Shown: positions 33,731-43,437, counted from the stretch's first letter. The stretch is 64,000 bases of DNA from Anaerolineae bacterium (GCA_019637615.1 JAHBVJ010000001.1:62001-126000); one strand, 5' to 3'. Numbers and translations: made by a program. The notes: generated by a model not told the origin, from the letters alone.

Positions 33731-35194
33731 TTGGCAGGTGAACGCATCCTCGTGGCGGACGACAGCCGCGAAAATAGAGAATTTATCATTGATTACATTC
33801 TTAACCCGAATAACTTTCAGGTGATCGAGGCGCGTGACGGGATCGAGACGCTGGAAATCGTGCGGCGGCAGTCTCCAGATTTGATCCTGCTTGATCTTCA
33901 AATGCCACGGTTGGGCGGGCGCGGGGTGCTGGAAGCGTTGCAGCGGGAAGACCTGAGCATCCCTGTGATTTTGATGACGTTCCACGGCTCGGAAGAGATC
34001 GCGGTCGAGATGTTCCGGTTGGGCGTGCGCGATTACGTCAAGAAGCCGTACACGCCAGAAGAGATGCTGGCGGCTATCGAAACCTGCCTGACCGAACGAC
34101 GGCTACGCAAAGAGAAAGATGCCCTCACACAGCGGCTGTTACACGCTAACCGCGAGCTACACAGCCGTGTCAAGGAATTGAACGCGCTGTACAGCATTGG
34201 TAAGAGCGTGACCGGCTTGATGAATATGCCGCAATTGCTGGCGCGCATCGTGGAAGCCGCTACTGTGGTCACATCAGGCGAAGAAGGGCGGTTGCTGCTG
34301 CTGGAAAATAACCAGTTGATCTTGCGCGCCGTCAAGCGAGTCGGCGATGAGCATGCCCGCCCTAGTTCGGATGTGACGCAAGACCCCATCGCAGAGCGCG
34401 CGATCCAGACGGGACAGCCAGTCGGGTTCACCGTCGAGGAGATGGTTCCGAAACGGCAGAAGAATCCTAATTTGCCCGTCGCCCTGACCGTGATCCCGTT
34501 GATGGTCGGTGGGCGGGCTATCGGCGCGTTGGGCGTCAGCAACGTCAGCGACGCCGCCAAGAGCTTCACGGAACATGACGGGGCGCTGCTCTCGGCATTG
34601 GGCGACTACGCCGCCATCGCCATCGAAAATGCGCGCAATTTGCAGCAGGCCGATAACAGCAAGAAGACTGAAGAGCCGGAAATCGAGCCTAGCCACAAGG
34701 TCGCCGCGATTATCGCCGCTGAACTGCGCGGCAGCGGGCTGTATCATCCTGATGATCCCGATCTGACGGCGGATATTTTGAATGACTATATGACGCTGGC
34801 GACGGAAGCCATCCAACTGCGGGATGGGCAGGTGCTGTATACCTATGGCGATGGTCTGTTGGCGATGTTTGAAAACCCGCTACGGGCTATCACGGCGGCA
34901 CAAGCCCTGCAAAACGGCGCGGCGTCGCTCAACACGGCGCATGGGATCACCGCCGCGTTTTCGCTCGGCATGGCGATGGGTGACGTGATTATGGGCACGT
35001 TGGGCGGTGGTATGGCGGCGGTGGGCAGTACGGCGCTACTGGCGCGGCGACTGCTGGATATGGCGGAACCGGGGCAGATTTTGATGGATGAGACGAGCGG
35101 ACGTGCCGTTGGTAAGGATACGCGGCTGAATTCGCTCGGACGCCAAAAGCTGCGGGGCATCACCACGTTGATCGAGCTGTTCGCGGTGAAATAG
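33731..35194 (+). CDS. Response regulator with GAF and adenylate-cyclase-like output domain
   Basis: 487 aa from TTG 33731. Receiver domain residues 1-120: acidic pair ADD, phospho-acceptor Asp in LILLDLQMP, Lys in YVKKPYTPEE. A coiled-coil linker, then a GAF domain (about 155-305), then a class III cyclase-homology domain. In that domain YGDGLLAMF keeps the second metal Asp, but the first metal position reads AAELRGSG (Glu instead of the usual Asp). This suggests altered or lost activity. Likely a signalling output protein responding to an unlinked kinase. A terminator hairpin follows. Confidence 0.86.
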   Translation: MAGERILVADDSRENREFIIDYILNPNNFQVIEARDGIETLEIVRRQSPDLILLDLQMPRLGGRGVLEALQREDLSIPVILMTFHGSEEIAVEMFRLGVRDYVKKPYTPEEMLAAIETCLTERRLRKEKDALTQRLLHANRELHSRVKELNALYSIGKSVTGLMNMPQLLARIVEAATVVTSGEEGRLLLLENNQLILRAVKRVGDEHARPSSDVTQDPIAERAIQTGQPVGFTVEEMVPKRQKNPNLPVALTVIPLMVGGRAIGALGVSNVSDAAKSFTEHDGALLSALGDYAAIAIENARNLQQADNSKKTEEPEIEPSHKVAAIIAAELRGSGLYHPDDPDLTADILNDYMTLATEAIQLRDGQVLYTYGDGLLAMFENPLRAITAAQALQNGAASLNTAHGITAAFSLGMAMGDVIMGTLGGGMAAVGSTALLARRLLDMAEPGQILMDETSGRAVGKDTRLNSLGRQKLRGITTLIELFAVK

Positions 35195-35208
35195 AAAACT
35201 GCCACTCG

Positions 35209-35244
35209 AACGTCCCTAAGCGAGCACCTGAGGGACGTTTTATT
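35209..35244 (+). terminator. Intrinsic terminator after the response regulator gene
   Basis: AACGTCCCT (35209-35217) / AGGGACGTT (35231-35239), a perfect 9-bp stem with a 13-nt loop, followed by TTATT. Confidence 0.75.
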
Positions 35245-35276
35245 GAATTATCTCGACACAAGTCTACATGAGGTAA

Positions 35277-36284
35277 ATGATTCTGATTAACTGGCTACTG
35301 CAAGTGTATGCGGTGGGTATTACGCTGTATCTCGCGCTGTACATAGTGTTCCGGCTGGCATGGTGGCCGCTGGCGCTGCTGAGTAACTTCATGCACTGGT
35401 TGACACTGCCTGCCGCCGCGATTTTCGGCATCAGTTTGTGGCGCAAACGCTGGAAGATGGCGCTAGTTATGCTGCCGAGCGCGGGCTATTTCTTGATTCG
35501 CTATGGGCCGCGTTGGATTCCGCGCCGTCAACCGATGCCGACGGGAAAGGTACTCACGCTATTCACGTACAACATTCATGCCGAGGAAGAGGGATTAGCC
35601 GAGATCGCCGCCGTAATTCGTGAGGCTGACGCCGATGTAGTGGCGCTGCAAGAAGTGACGGTTAATGCTGCTGCTTATCTCGCCAGCGAATTCGCGACGT
35701 CCTACCCGTACCAGAAGGCACATCACGCCTCACAGCCTACTGATGGGCAGGCTATCCTCAGCCGTTTTCCGATCCAAGAGGATGATTACTGGCAAAATCC
35801 GGTGGCGTCGTTCGTACTGGGACACCAGCGGGCATTGATCGCGTGGCACGAGACGCCAATCGCCCTTTACAACCTGCATCCGATCCACCCGCGCATGATT
35901 GAAGGCAAGATTTACGATGAAGTGCCACGCGGAGAAGAGATCGAGATTTCGCTGGCGAAAGCGGCACAGGAAAAAGTACCCGTGGTGTGGGCGGGCGATT
36001 TCAACATGACGGAAGAGTCACGCGATTATGAGCGCATCACGCAGCGCTATCAGGACTGCTTCCGCAGTGTAGGCTATGGATGGGGTTTGTCGTTCCCTGA
36101 TCTCAGCCATCCACAAGCACTGCCCACCAAAGGCTATATGCGCGTGCCGTTCCGCTTGATCCGGCTGGATTACGTGTTCGCGGACATCGCATGGCAGCCG
36201 ATCAGCGCTGAATTGTGGCCGAGTTCCGGCGGATCGGATCATCGCCCATTCCGCGTGCGGTTGGCGCTGCGGCATCAGCCATAG
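35277..36284 (+). CDS. Membrane-anchored endonuclease/exonuclease/phosphatase family protein
   Basis: 335 aa. Two N-terminal hydrophobic segments (residues 5-60) precede an EEP domain with TYNIHAEEEG, VVALQEVT, GDFNMTEES and the terminal GGSDHRPFRVRL motif. Metal and catalytic residues look intact. Function uncertain between nuclease and phosphodiesterase; the anchor suggests action outside the cytoplasm. Confidence 0.86.
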   Translation: MILINWLLQVYAVGITLYLALYIVFRLAWWPLALLSNFMHWLTLPAAAIFGISLWRKRWKMALVMLPSAGYFLIRYGPRWIPRRQPMPTGKVLTLFTYNIHAEEEGLAEIAAVIREADADVVALQEVTVNAAAYLASEFATSYPYQKAHHASQPTDGQAILSRFPIQEDDYWQNPVASFVLGHQRALIAWHETPIALYNLHPIHPRMIEGKIYDEVPRGEEIEISLAKAAQEKVPVVWAGDFNMTEESRDYERITQRYQDCFRSVGYGWGLSFPDLSHPQALPTKGYMRVPFRLIRLDYVFADIAWQPISAELWPSSGGSDHRPFRVRLALRHQP

Positions 36285-36351
36285 AACGTTGAGCAGTCGT
36301 CTATCGAACACGTCTTATCCGGCGCTACAATCGTCGCAAAGGATGTGACCG

Positions 36352-37722
36352 ATGACTTATTCCCGATCTGATGCCCTAATTGAGCGCGGGCTGCTGACAT
36401 TGATCGTCACTGCCTATCTGGTGATCGCGACGCTATACGCCGTGCGCACGCCGCTGTGGCAAGTCCCCGACGAACCCGCCCACTATAACTACATCCGCCA
36501 GATCGCGACGGTGGGCTGCTGTCCAGTGATCCAAGCGGGGGATTGGGATAATGATTATCTGGAGGCGATCAAGGCTGCGCGGTTTAGCCCTGCTTCCATC
36601 GGGGATCGGCTCGGCACGATTCAATACGAAGATCATCAACCGCCACTATATTACCTCCTCGCCGCTCCGTTGTATACCGCGTCTAACGGTGACCCGATCA
36701 GTTTGCGCTTGTTTTCGCTAGCACTTGGCGCGTGTACGATCATCGTGACGTGGGGCACACTGCGCTTGCTGGTGCCGTCGAGGCCGAGTATGGCGCTGAC
36801 AGCGGCGGGATTCGTGGCGTTTTTGCCGCAACACATCGCGATGATGGCGGGTATCAACAATGACAGCTTGGCGGAATTGATCATCGCACTGATCTTGTTC
36901 GGCTGTGTGGCGTATGTCGGCAACGGTAAGCGTGAAGGTTGGATCGTGCGGCTATTTTCGCAGCCGCTGACGCTCGGCATTCTGTACGGAATCGGGTTGC
37001 TAACGAAATTGACGGTGTATCCGCTGGCGGCGGTGATCGGGCTGGCGGTGCTGCTGCGCGCCCGCAGCGACGGCTGGACGTGGCGGCGCGTGATCGGGCA
37101 ACTGGTGTGGATCGGGATTCCGGCGCTGATCTGCGGCGGGATATTATGGGGGCGTAATCTAAGCGTGTACGGCGGCCTCGACTTCCTCGCGCAGAATGCC
37201 CATGATCACGTAGTAGTCGGACAAAAACAGACGATGGATTACATCTCGGAACATGGCGTCAGGGGCTGGATAGGTGATGCACTGCAAACCACGTTCCACA
37301 GCTTCTGGGGGCAGTTCGGGTGGATGGGCGTGCCGATGACGGACACGATCTACGCGGCGCTGCTGGCGTTCAGCGCGTTCGTACTGAGTGGCGCGGTGAT
37401 CGCGTTCGTCCGGTGGCGAGGCAAGCTGACGCCGCCACAGCATCATGCCCTGTTGATCTTCGCCCTCAGCTTCGCGCTGGCGGTGGCGACCATCACCTAC
37501 TGGAATTTGAAGTTCGTGCAGTTTCAGGGACGCTATCTGTTCCCCGGCCTGATCCCCATCGCGGCGCTGGTGGCGTTCGGGATCGCGGGGTGGCTATCTC
37601 TGATCTCAGCGCGCGCGCCGATCTTGCGCTGGATTGCGCCGTTGATCCCGTTCGGGTTGGCGGCGTTGTCAATATACGCGCTGTTCCGCATCATCTTGCC
37701 TGCGCTAGTGATCGTGAATTAG
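36352..37722 (+). CDS. GT39-like polytopic membrane glycosyltransferase
   Basis: 456 aa. About eleven hydrophobic helices, and a first extracytoplasmic loop with VPDEPAHYNYIRQ, the acidic pair of GT-C enzymes. Probably uses a polyprenyl-phosphate sugar donor; acceptor unknown. A DUF2142-type label would also fit. Confidence 0.75.
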   Translation: MTYSRSDALIERGLLTLIVTAYLVIATLYAVRTPLWQVPDEPAHYNYIRQIATVGCCPVIQAGDWDNDYLEAIKAARFSPASIGDRLGTIQYEDHQPPLYYLLAAPLYTASNGDPISLRLFSLALGACTIIVTWGTLRLLVPSRPSMALTAAGFVAFLPQHIAMMAGINNDSLAELIIALILFGCVAYVGNGKREGWIVRLFSQPLTLGILYGIGLLTKLTVYPLAAVIGLAVLLRARSDGWTWRRVIGQLVWIGIPALICGGILWGRNLSVYGGLDFLAQNAHDHVVVGQKQTMDYISEHGVRGWIGDALQTTFHSFWGQFGWMGVPMTDTIYAALLAFSAFVLSGAVIAFVRWRGKLTPPQHHALLIFALSFALAVATITYWNLKFVQFQGRYLFPGLIPIAALVAFGIAGWLSLISARAPILRWIAPLIPFGLAALSIYALFRIILPALVIVN

Positions 37723-37816
37723 CGCGTGCTTTTGGAGTGATTGCGGCGACTGGCTAGAATAACCGCAACAATACACATGGTTATCAGCACCCAAGGAAAG
37801 AGGTAGCTTCGTTATT

Positions 37817-38797
37817 ATGCCGACATGGAAAGCCACGGCTTGCGCTTATTCCAATATCGCTTTCATCAAATATTGGGGAAATATCAACGACGAACTGCGG
37901 TTGCCAGTCAGCGGATCGATCTCGATGAATCTGGACGGTTTGCGTACGCGCACGACCGTCGATTTTGAGAATGATTTGAAGTCTGACGCAGCGGTGATCG
38001 ATGGCAAGGAACTGCCGCTCGGCCCGGCACTGGATCGCATCTCGAAGCACATGGATTACGTGCGCAAGCTGGCGAACAACCCTCATCGGGCGCTGGTCAT
38101 TTCCGAGACTAATTTCCCGACTGGCGCGGGCATCGCCTCTTCCGCTTCGGCGTTCGCCGCGCTGTCGCTGGCAACGGCGGCGGCACTGGAAGTGAGGCTG
38201 ACCGAACGCGAATTGAGCGCGCTTGCCCGTTTAGGCTCTGGATCGGCGTCGCGATCCGTGCCCGGTGGTTTCGTGGAGTGGTACGCAGGGACGACGCACG
38301 AGGCCAGCTACGCGGAAAGCATCGCGCCAGTCGATCACTGGGCACTGACGGATGTGGTGGCGATCATCAGCAAGGCGCATAAGGCGACTGGATCGACAGA
38401 AGGGCATTCCATCGCTGCAAGCAGTCCATTGCAAGCTGCCCGCATCGCCTCCGCGCCGCAACGGTTAGAAACATGCCGGAAGGCGATTCTCGCGCGGGAT
38501 TTTGATGCCTTCGCAGAGGTGGTGGAACTCGATTCTAACGTGATGCACTCGGTGATGATGACGGGAAATCCGGCGCTGTTTTACTGGCTGCCGACTACGC
38601 TCACGCTGATGGAAACTGTGCGCGATCTGCGCAAACAGGGCGTGGGCGTATGCTATACCATCGACGCAGGGCCGAATGTCCACTGCATTTGCGCGCCGGA
38701 CGCCGCCCCCAAAGTCATCGCGGCATTGCAGAACATCCCCGGCGTACTGGAACTTAAGCAAGCGACAGCGGGCGGTCCCGCTTACGTGGAAGCGTAA
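37817..38797 (+). CDS. mvaD: Diphosphomevalonate (or phosphomevalonate) decarboxylase
   Basis: 326 aa. GHMP-fold decarboxylase of isoprenoid synthesis: AYSNIAFIKYWGN at the start, FPTGAGIASSASAFAAL and SGSASRSVPGGFVEWY. Normal length. In some Chloroflexota the homologous enzyme is known to act on phosphomevalonate instead of diphosphomevalonate (shown for Roseiflexus), so the substrate is left open. No other mevalonate-pathway gene is in the window. Confidence 0.9.
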   Translation: MPTWKATACAYSNIAFIKYWGNINDELRLPVSGSISMNLDGLRTRTTVDFENDLKSDAAVIDGKELPLGPALDRISKHMDYVRKLANNPHRALVISETNFPTGAGIASSASAFAALSLATAAALEVRLTERELSALARLGSGSASRSVPGGFVEWYAGTTHEASYAESIAPVDHWALTDVVAIISKAHKATGSTEGHSIAASSPLQAARIASAPQRLETCRKAILARDFDAFAEVVELDSNVMHSVMMTGNPALFYWLPTTLTLMETVRDLRKQGVGVCYTIDAGPNVHCICAPDAAPKVIAALQNIPGVLELKQATAGGPAYVEA

Positions 38798-38825
38798 TCA
38801 ACTTGTAGGCTGGGCGGTGATGATG

Positions 38826-38853
38826 CCCCGATCAATAGGAACAAAGGTCGGGG
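38826..38853. terminator. Hairpin between convergent mvaD and small Cys-rich gene
   Basis: CCCCGA (38826-38831) / TCGGGG (38848-38853) with a 16-nt loop, followed by GATGCGATTTT on the plus strand. A modest terminator candidate. Confidence 0.4.
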
Positions 38854-38862
38854 GATGCGATT

Positions 38863-39264
38863 TTAGCGTTTGACACGCGCGTGCTGGACTTGGTACAGAC
38901 GCTTCTGGCGATTCTGGACGATTCGGGCATAGATGGTCTGCTCGTCCCAATCCGCGAAGGCATCGACGCTGACCAGCTTCACATAAGGGTGGGTGTAGTT
39001 GGACGGGAAATAACTGTAATTAGAGTCATCGTTGGCTGCACCGGAAACCCACTCGTAGATGGTGTTGACTTCGATCATCGGGGCGCTGGCAAATTGGGCG
39101 AGTTCCGGGGCGCGATCATGCGATAGATTTTTACAAAAGAAAGCTGCCCCATGACGGATAGTGACATTGTGGTGCTGGCACCGGATAAAAACCCCTTTAT
39201 CCGTCCACTGCCACTGTGCCCACTTACAGGAGGAGCAGCATGGTAATTTTTTGCCGTTCGGCAT
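38863..39264 (-). CDS. Small protein with N-terminal Cys-rich (zinc-finger-like) segment
   Basis: 133 aa from ATG 39264, preceded by GAGGAAG; the frame extends to 39363 without support. The start carries PCCSSCKWAQW, then IRCQHH and FFCKNL, suggesting a four-Cys metal site within residues 9-50. The C-terminal half is not recognised. Probably regulatory or metal-binding; function unknown. Confidence 0.6.
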   Translation of the reverse strand: MPNGKKLPCCSSCKWAQWQWTDKGVFIRCQHHNVTIRHGAAFFCKNLSHDRAPELAQFASAPMIEVNTIYEWVSGAANDDSNYSYFPSNYTHPYVKLVSVDAFADWDEQTIYARIVQNRQKRLYQVQHARVKR

Positions 39265-39551
39265 AGTCTTCCTCAATAAATTCTTTAAGTGCCAGCATGT
39301 GTGACAGAATCTATTAAACCACGTTGAGCGTGATGATCCCACTAATTCGTGCGAATTGACCACCGCCCGACGTTACCGTTACAAACCTATCACAGCCCTT
39401 GTATCACCCATTGTATGACAATTAGCCTGATGCCTGCAATAAAGTACTAACTACTTCTGTTTTGCGGAGGGTGTTATTTTCGTTCAAGGTTATACTTGTC
39501 CGAGGTGATATGATGTCACAACGCATGGCACGAGGGGGCAAGGAGTGCGTA
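39265..39551. other. Divergent intergenic region, no clear gene
   Basis: Between the small Cys-rich gene (minus) and the deoxyribosyltransferase-like gene (plus). The plus frame opens at 39462 but its N-terminus is not family-like, and AAGGAG sits just before ATG 39552. A TATACT -10-like hexamer lies near 39490. No other signal seen. Confidence 0.45.
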
Positions 39552-40106
39552 ATGGCGGACGTATTCTTGATGGGCACAGCGGGCAGTTATAATGACCCAA
39601 ACCGTTCTCTGTGGCGGGAACCAATCAAAGAAGGTCTCAAGAAGTTAGGCGTCTCCTATTATGATCCGGTTGTGCCGACATGGACGGATGATACGATGAT
39701 GCGCGAATCTGAAGCGATGGCAACCGCCAAAATGCTCGTGATGGCGATCACCTCGACCACTGCTGGCGTGGCTTCCCTTGCTGAAAGCGGCTGGTTGATC
39801 GCCAGCGCGATCATGCGTAAACAGGTCGTTGGCATCTGGGTGGATGGCATGTTCGAAGGCCTCAAACTGACCCAAGGTACCATGATGATCCGCCGTGAGA
39901 TGATGTTAAAAATGGGGCCGGAAACGCTTGAAGACGCGTCACGACGTGCCCGCAAACTGGTGAATTCGCACGCGCGTAAGCTCCTTGAAGAGTATCCTGA
40001 CTTGAAATTATACGTCGCTAAAGATTTGCCCGATTTGACGGATTGGACGCTGCGGATGGCTCAAGAATTGATAGTAAAACCCAAAAAACGCTTTGGGTTG
40101 TTTTAA
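39552..40106 (+). CDS. Nucleoside 2-deoxyribosyltransferase-like protein
   Basis: 184 aa from ATG 39552 with AAGGAG 7 nt upstream. Opens MADVFLMGTAGSYNDPNRSLWR, the family-type start, with an acidic loop YYDPVVPTWTDDTM and a later ASLAESGWLIASAI segment containing a Glu. Similar small proteins are annotated as deoxyribosyltransferase-like; activity not proven. Close to galK (24 nt gap), so possibly co-transcribed. Confidence 0.6.
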   Translation: MADVFLMGTAGSYNDPNRSLWREPIKEGLKKLGVSYYDPVVPTWTDDTMMRESEAMATAKMLVMAITSTTAGVASLAESGWLIASAIMRKQVVGIWVDGMFEGLKLTQGTMMIRREMMLKMGPETLEDASRRARKLVNSHARKLLEEYPDLKLYVAKDLPDLTDWTLRMAQELIVKPKKRFGLF

Positions 40107-40129
40107 TTCATTCATCGAGAAGGGTAACA

Positions 40130-41293
40130 ATGTCTGAGCAAAATACCTTGGATCTGCGCGCCACTGTACTTACTGCGTTTCAAAATCAATTTGGTAACAA
40201 CGCTACATTTTTGGCACGTGCGCCGGGGCGTGTGAACATCATCGGTGAGCATACGGACTATAACGACGGGTTCGTGCTGCCTGCGGCCATCCAGCAAGGC
40301 ATCTACATCGCTGGACGTGCGCGGGATGATGTGCAGGTGAATCTCCATTCTCTGGACTTCCACGATAAGGCTTCGTTCTCGCTCGACCAACTCAAGGACG
40401 ACTCGCTGCCCGCATGGACGCGCTTCTTGCGGGGCGCATTGTGGATTCTGACGCAAGAATGCGAAGACCTACGCGGACTCGACCTGACCATTGCGGGCAA
40501 TGTACCGGGCGGCGGCGGTTTTAGTTCGTCGGCGGCGGTGGAAGTCGCCATGATGGAGATTTGCTCCGGCCTGTTCGGCATCAAGCTCACACAGCGCGAA
40601 AAAGCCTTGCTCGGCGTACAGGTCGAGCATAAATTCATCGGCGTGCGAACGGGCGTGATGGATCAGATGATCTCGGCATTAGGCGAGGCGGATCATGCGG
40701 TACTGCTCGACTGCCGCAGCCTCGAAACGCGATCGGTGCCGATCCCCGCTGGCGTGTCGCTGCTGGCGTGCGACACGATGAAGCGGCGCGAACTCGTCAC
40801 GAGCGAATATGGCAAACGGCGTGAGCAGTGCGAGGAAGCCAGCCGTATCCTCGGCGTGAAGGCGCTGCGCGATGTGACGCCGGAACAGCTCGCCGCGAAT
40901 GCCGACAAACTTCCGGAGATCATCCTGAAGCGCGCTACGCATGTGGTCAATGAGAACGCCCGCACGTTGCAGGTGGTGGACGCACTGGGCACAGGCGATC
41001 TGGCGACGGTCGGCAAGCTGATCAATGAAGGACACACAAGCCTCAGCAAGCTGTACGAAGTCAGCATCCATGAACTGGATGTGATGGCGGACATTGCCCA
41101 GCATACCGAGGGCGTGATCGGCGCGCGCATGATGGGCGGCGGATTTGGCGGCGCGGTGATCGCGTTAGTCTACGACGAGGCTGCCGATAGCTTTGCGGCG
41201 GCGGTTAAGCAGAAATACGATGCGGCGACGGGATTGAACTCGATCATTCACCGCACCAAGTCGGGCGCGGGAAGCAGCGTCGAGAAGCTTTAG
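40130..41293 (+). CDS. galK: Galactokinase (GHMP kinase)
   Basis: 387 aa from ATG 40130 with GAGAAGGG upstream; the longer frame overlaps the previous gene. Signature RAPGRVNIIGEHTDYNDGFVLP, ATP loop VPGGGGFSSSAAVEVA and C-terminal MMGGGFGGAVIALV are all present. Phosphorylates galactose at C1 in the Leloir pathway. No galT/galE nearby. A long hairpin (41301-41337) follows. Confidence 0.95.
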   Translation: MSEQNTLDLRATVLTAFQNQFGNNATFLARAPGRVNIIGEHTDYNDGFVLPAAIQQGIYIAGRARDDVQVNLHSLDFHDKASFSLDQLKDDSLPAWTRFLRGALWILTQECEDLRGLDLTIAGNVPGGGGFSSSAAVEVAMMEICSGLFGIKLTQREKALLGVQVEHKFIGVRTGVMDQMISALGEADHAVLLDCRSLETRSVPIPAGVSLLACDTMKRRELVTSEYGKRREQCEEASRILGVKALRDVTPEQLAANADKLPEIILKRATHVVNENARTLQVVDALGTGDLATVGKLINEGHTSLSKLYEVSIHELDVMADIAQHTEGVIGARMMGGGFGGAVIALVYDEAADSFAAAVKQKYDAATGLNSIIHRTKSGAGSSVEKL

Positions 41294-41300
41294 ACATCAT

Positions 41301-41337
41301 GCAGCCCTTTCTCATTTGCGCCGATAGAAAGGGCTGC
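41301..41337. terminator. Hairpin between convergent galK and PP2C phosphatase
   Basis: GCAGCCCTTTC / GAAAGGGCTGC, perfect 11-bp stem with a 15-nt loop in the 56-bp gap between the two stops. No strong U-tract, but placement fits a shared terminator. Confidence 0.6.
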
Positions 41338-41349
41338 TTCAAAAATGCG

Positions 41350-42204
41350 TTAACGAGATGGATTTGCAGCAGGGCGCACCAAGACCGCGGCGATGTTGTC
41401 CTTCGCGCCTTTAGCATTGCAGGAATCAATGAGCGTCTGACAGGCCGCGCTAGGCGAGTCTGCTGTGCGCACGATGGACAAAATCTCTTCATCGCCCAAT
41501 GTTTCCCACAAGCCATCTGAACACAGCAGAATCGACTCGTCATCGTCCAGCGTTTCGTTGAACAGCTCGATATTGATCTCATCGTCAGAACCGATGGCTT
41601 GTGTCAATACATTCTTCATCGGGTGTTTGGCGGCTTCTTCCGGCGTGATCCTGCCGGAATCGACGAGGACTTGTACCATGCTGTGATCATGGGTGATCTG
41701 ACGTATGCCGGTGGGCGAGATGAGATAAGCGCGACTATCTCCGACGTTGGCGATGTGCGCGGCATTGCCAACTACGACCGCCATGACGAGGGTTGTCCCT
41801 AGATTCTTGTGCTCCTCAGCGCCTGTTTTGCGTACCACTTGATTGGCGACCATTACAGCGCGTTCGAGCCATTCACGATACGTCTCCGGTAAGGCTTCGT
41901 CGGTTTCCGTAATGTCGCTCACAAGATGCCGGATCGCCGTCCGTACGGCCAGTTTGCTGGCGACTTCCCCCATGTCGTGCCCACCCATGCCATCCGCGAC
42001 GGCATAGACACCAACTGTTTGTGACACCGACTCGCTGGCTTGATTGACAGTAACCGCCGCGAGGCTATCTTCATTATTATCGCGCGTAACGCCTTTATCG
42101 ATGCTCCAGCCGACGTCCGGGGCTGTCCCGGTCTCTGCCGTAGTGACGAATTCCGCTGTATCAGCAGTCTGACGCTTATCCGAAGTCATATTATTGGTAT
42201 CCAT
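41350..42204 (-). CDS. PP2C-family serine/threonine protein phosphatase
   Basis: 284 aa. Metal-dependent phosphatase motifs: GVTRDNNEDSLAAV (motif 1), AVADGMGGHDMGEVASKLA (motif 2), ANVGDSRAYLISPTGIRQIT and LLCSDGLWETLGDEEI. A Thr/Asp-rich N-terminal extension of about 30 residues. Probably opposes a Ser/Thr kinase encoded elsewhere. Confidence 0.94.
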   Translation of the reverse strand: MDTNNMTSDKRQTADTAEFVTTAETGTAPDVGWSIDKGVTRDNNEDSLAAVTVNQASESVSQTVGVYAVADGMGGHDMGEVASKLAVRTAIRHLVSDITETDEALPETYREWLERAVMVANQVVRKTGAEEHKNLGTTLVMAVVVGNAAHIANVGDSRAYLISPTGIRQITHDHSMVQVLVDSGRITPEEAAKHPMKNVLTQAIGSDDEINIELFNETLDDDESILLCSDGLWETLGDEEILSIVRTADSPSAACQTLIDSCNAKGAKDNIAAVLVRPAANPSR

Positions 42205-42344
42205 GAGCGCCGAACCTTTCTTCCCTGAGTTTCACCTCCTCCACATTCTTGAGGTTGGCATGTAAATTAATCCCAAACGATGAGCGGCAGAAAATTAGGA
42301 GCGCCTCAGGGTTGATATGGAGACCATCAGGTTCGGCAAAACAA

Positions 42345-43223
42345 TTATGCCTCGTCCAAATCCGGCACATCATGCATGAGGACGTAGTAATTGCGGCGAT
42401 GTTCGCCTTCACGTTCGCTCAGAAAGTCACACACGGTGTAACCCCGCGTGAAGTAATGCTGAAAGGCTTGGCGCGTTTCCCACCGCCATTCTTGCGCTAT
42501 GGTCATCGAATAGCGCTTCAACTGCTGAAATTCGGCGGGAATCTCCAGAAGTACGGTGCCAGCCGTCAAGTCGAAGTGCGTATTTTCGTAATGCAGCATC
42601 CCCTGCTCGTCCAAGCGCGTGTCAAAAACGACCTGCGCGCCCGCCTCAAGATGCCATGCGTGGCTTTGACGCCCATGATCGGGATGCAAGTATTTTTCTA
42701 CGCGCGGGCTGCGAATCCACCATTCGACCTCAAAGCGATCGGTCGGAATGCCGCGATTCAGATCGTCATTCCAATCACCATAGTGATTTTCTGAGTAGTG
42801 ATGCGCGATCCCGCCGAGCTTGCCGATGTTCAGCATGGCGTTGACGCTCTCTAACGGATCATACGTCCACGTGACGAGATTGAGCAGCCCTTGCTTGAGC
42901 ACATAGTCGCGCTGAAACAGCTTGAGCGCGTAGCCAATATTCTGGCGGCGGATGTTGGGGAGTACGCCCGCCATATGCGAACAATGTTTGAACTTGCCGT
43001 CACTCGTTAAGCCGATGAAGCCGAATACGAAGCCGACGATGTTGCCGTCTTCATCAAACGCGCCTGCCGTGAGGCCGCCGTTTTCTTGCGCGGTCAACAA
43101 CACCGCCAACGGTACGATCTCGGTGAGGTTGGTGACGCCCCACACGGCAGCCTGCAAATTTTCAACTTTGTGATAATCGTCAATCGTTTTGATGGTGCGG
43201 ATGGTCAATGAATTTTCGGGCAT
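42345..43223 (-). CDS. Predicted GNAT-superfamily acetyltransferase (COG3375-like)
   Basis: 292 aa. N-terminal GNAT-like fold with VWGVTNLTEIVPLAVLLTAQENGGLTAGAFD and motif A-like GVLPNIRRQNIGYALKLFQRDYVLKQG, then WTYDPLESVNAMLNIGKLGG. C-terminal part is family specific. Substrate unknown. Its upstream region contains the IS1-family insertion 175 bp away. Confidence 0.78.
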   Translation of the reverse strand: MPENSLTIRTIKTIDDYHKVENLQAAVWGVTNLTEIVPLAVLLTAQENGGLTAGAFDEDGNIVGFVFGFIGLTSDGKFKHCSHMAGVLPNIRRQNIGYALKLFQRDYVLKQGLLNLVTWTYDPLESVNAMLNIGKLGGIAHHYSENHYGDWNDDLNRGIPTDRFEVEWWIRSPRVEKYLHPDHGRQSHAWHLEAGAQVVFDTRLDEQGMLHYENTHFDLTAGTVLLEIPAEFQQLKRYSMTIAQEWRWETRQAFQHYFTRGYTVCDFLSEREGEHRRNYYVLMHDVPDLDEA

Positions 43224-43390
43224 GATTGCTTTTGATCGATGGTTTGAAATCGGAGCAGTATGCTCAATTATAGTCGCGGCAGGGTAGATCGCTACTTCGT
43301 ATTGTGCTACTTGACGTGAGTTGCGGCGGGATTATTGAAGGGCAGCGCGTCCGCCGCCTAGCATAATTACATGAGCGTGTGAGATTGTGA

Positions 43391-43398
43391 CGGGAGTG
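43391..43398. repeat. Target-site duplication, left copy
   Basis: CGGGAGTG, identical to 44185-44192 on the other side of the insertion sequence. 8 bp, as usual for IS1-family insertion. Confidence 0.85.
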
Positions 43399-43437
43399 GG
43401 TAATGGTATAATGTGTACTGCTAATGAGGGATAAAAG

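Noticed and set aside
39462..39551. N-terminal extension of the deoxyribosyltransferase-like gene
   Set aside because: AAGGAG lies just before ATG 39552 and the protein family starts there.
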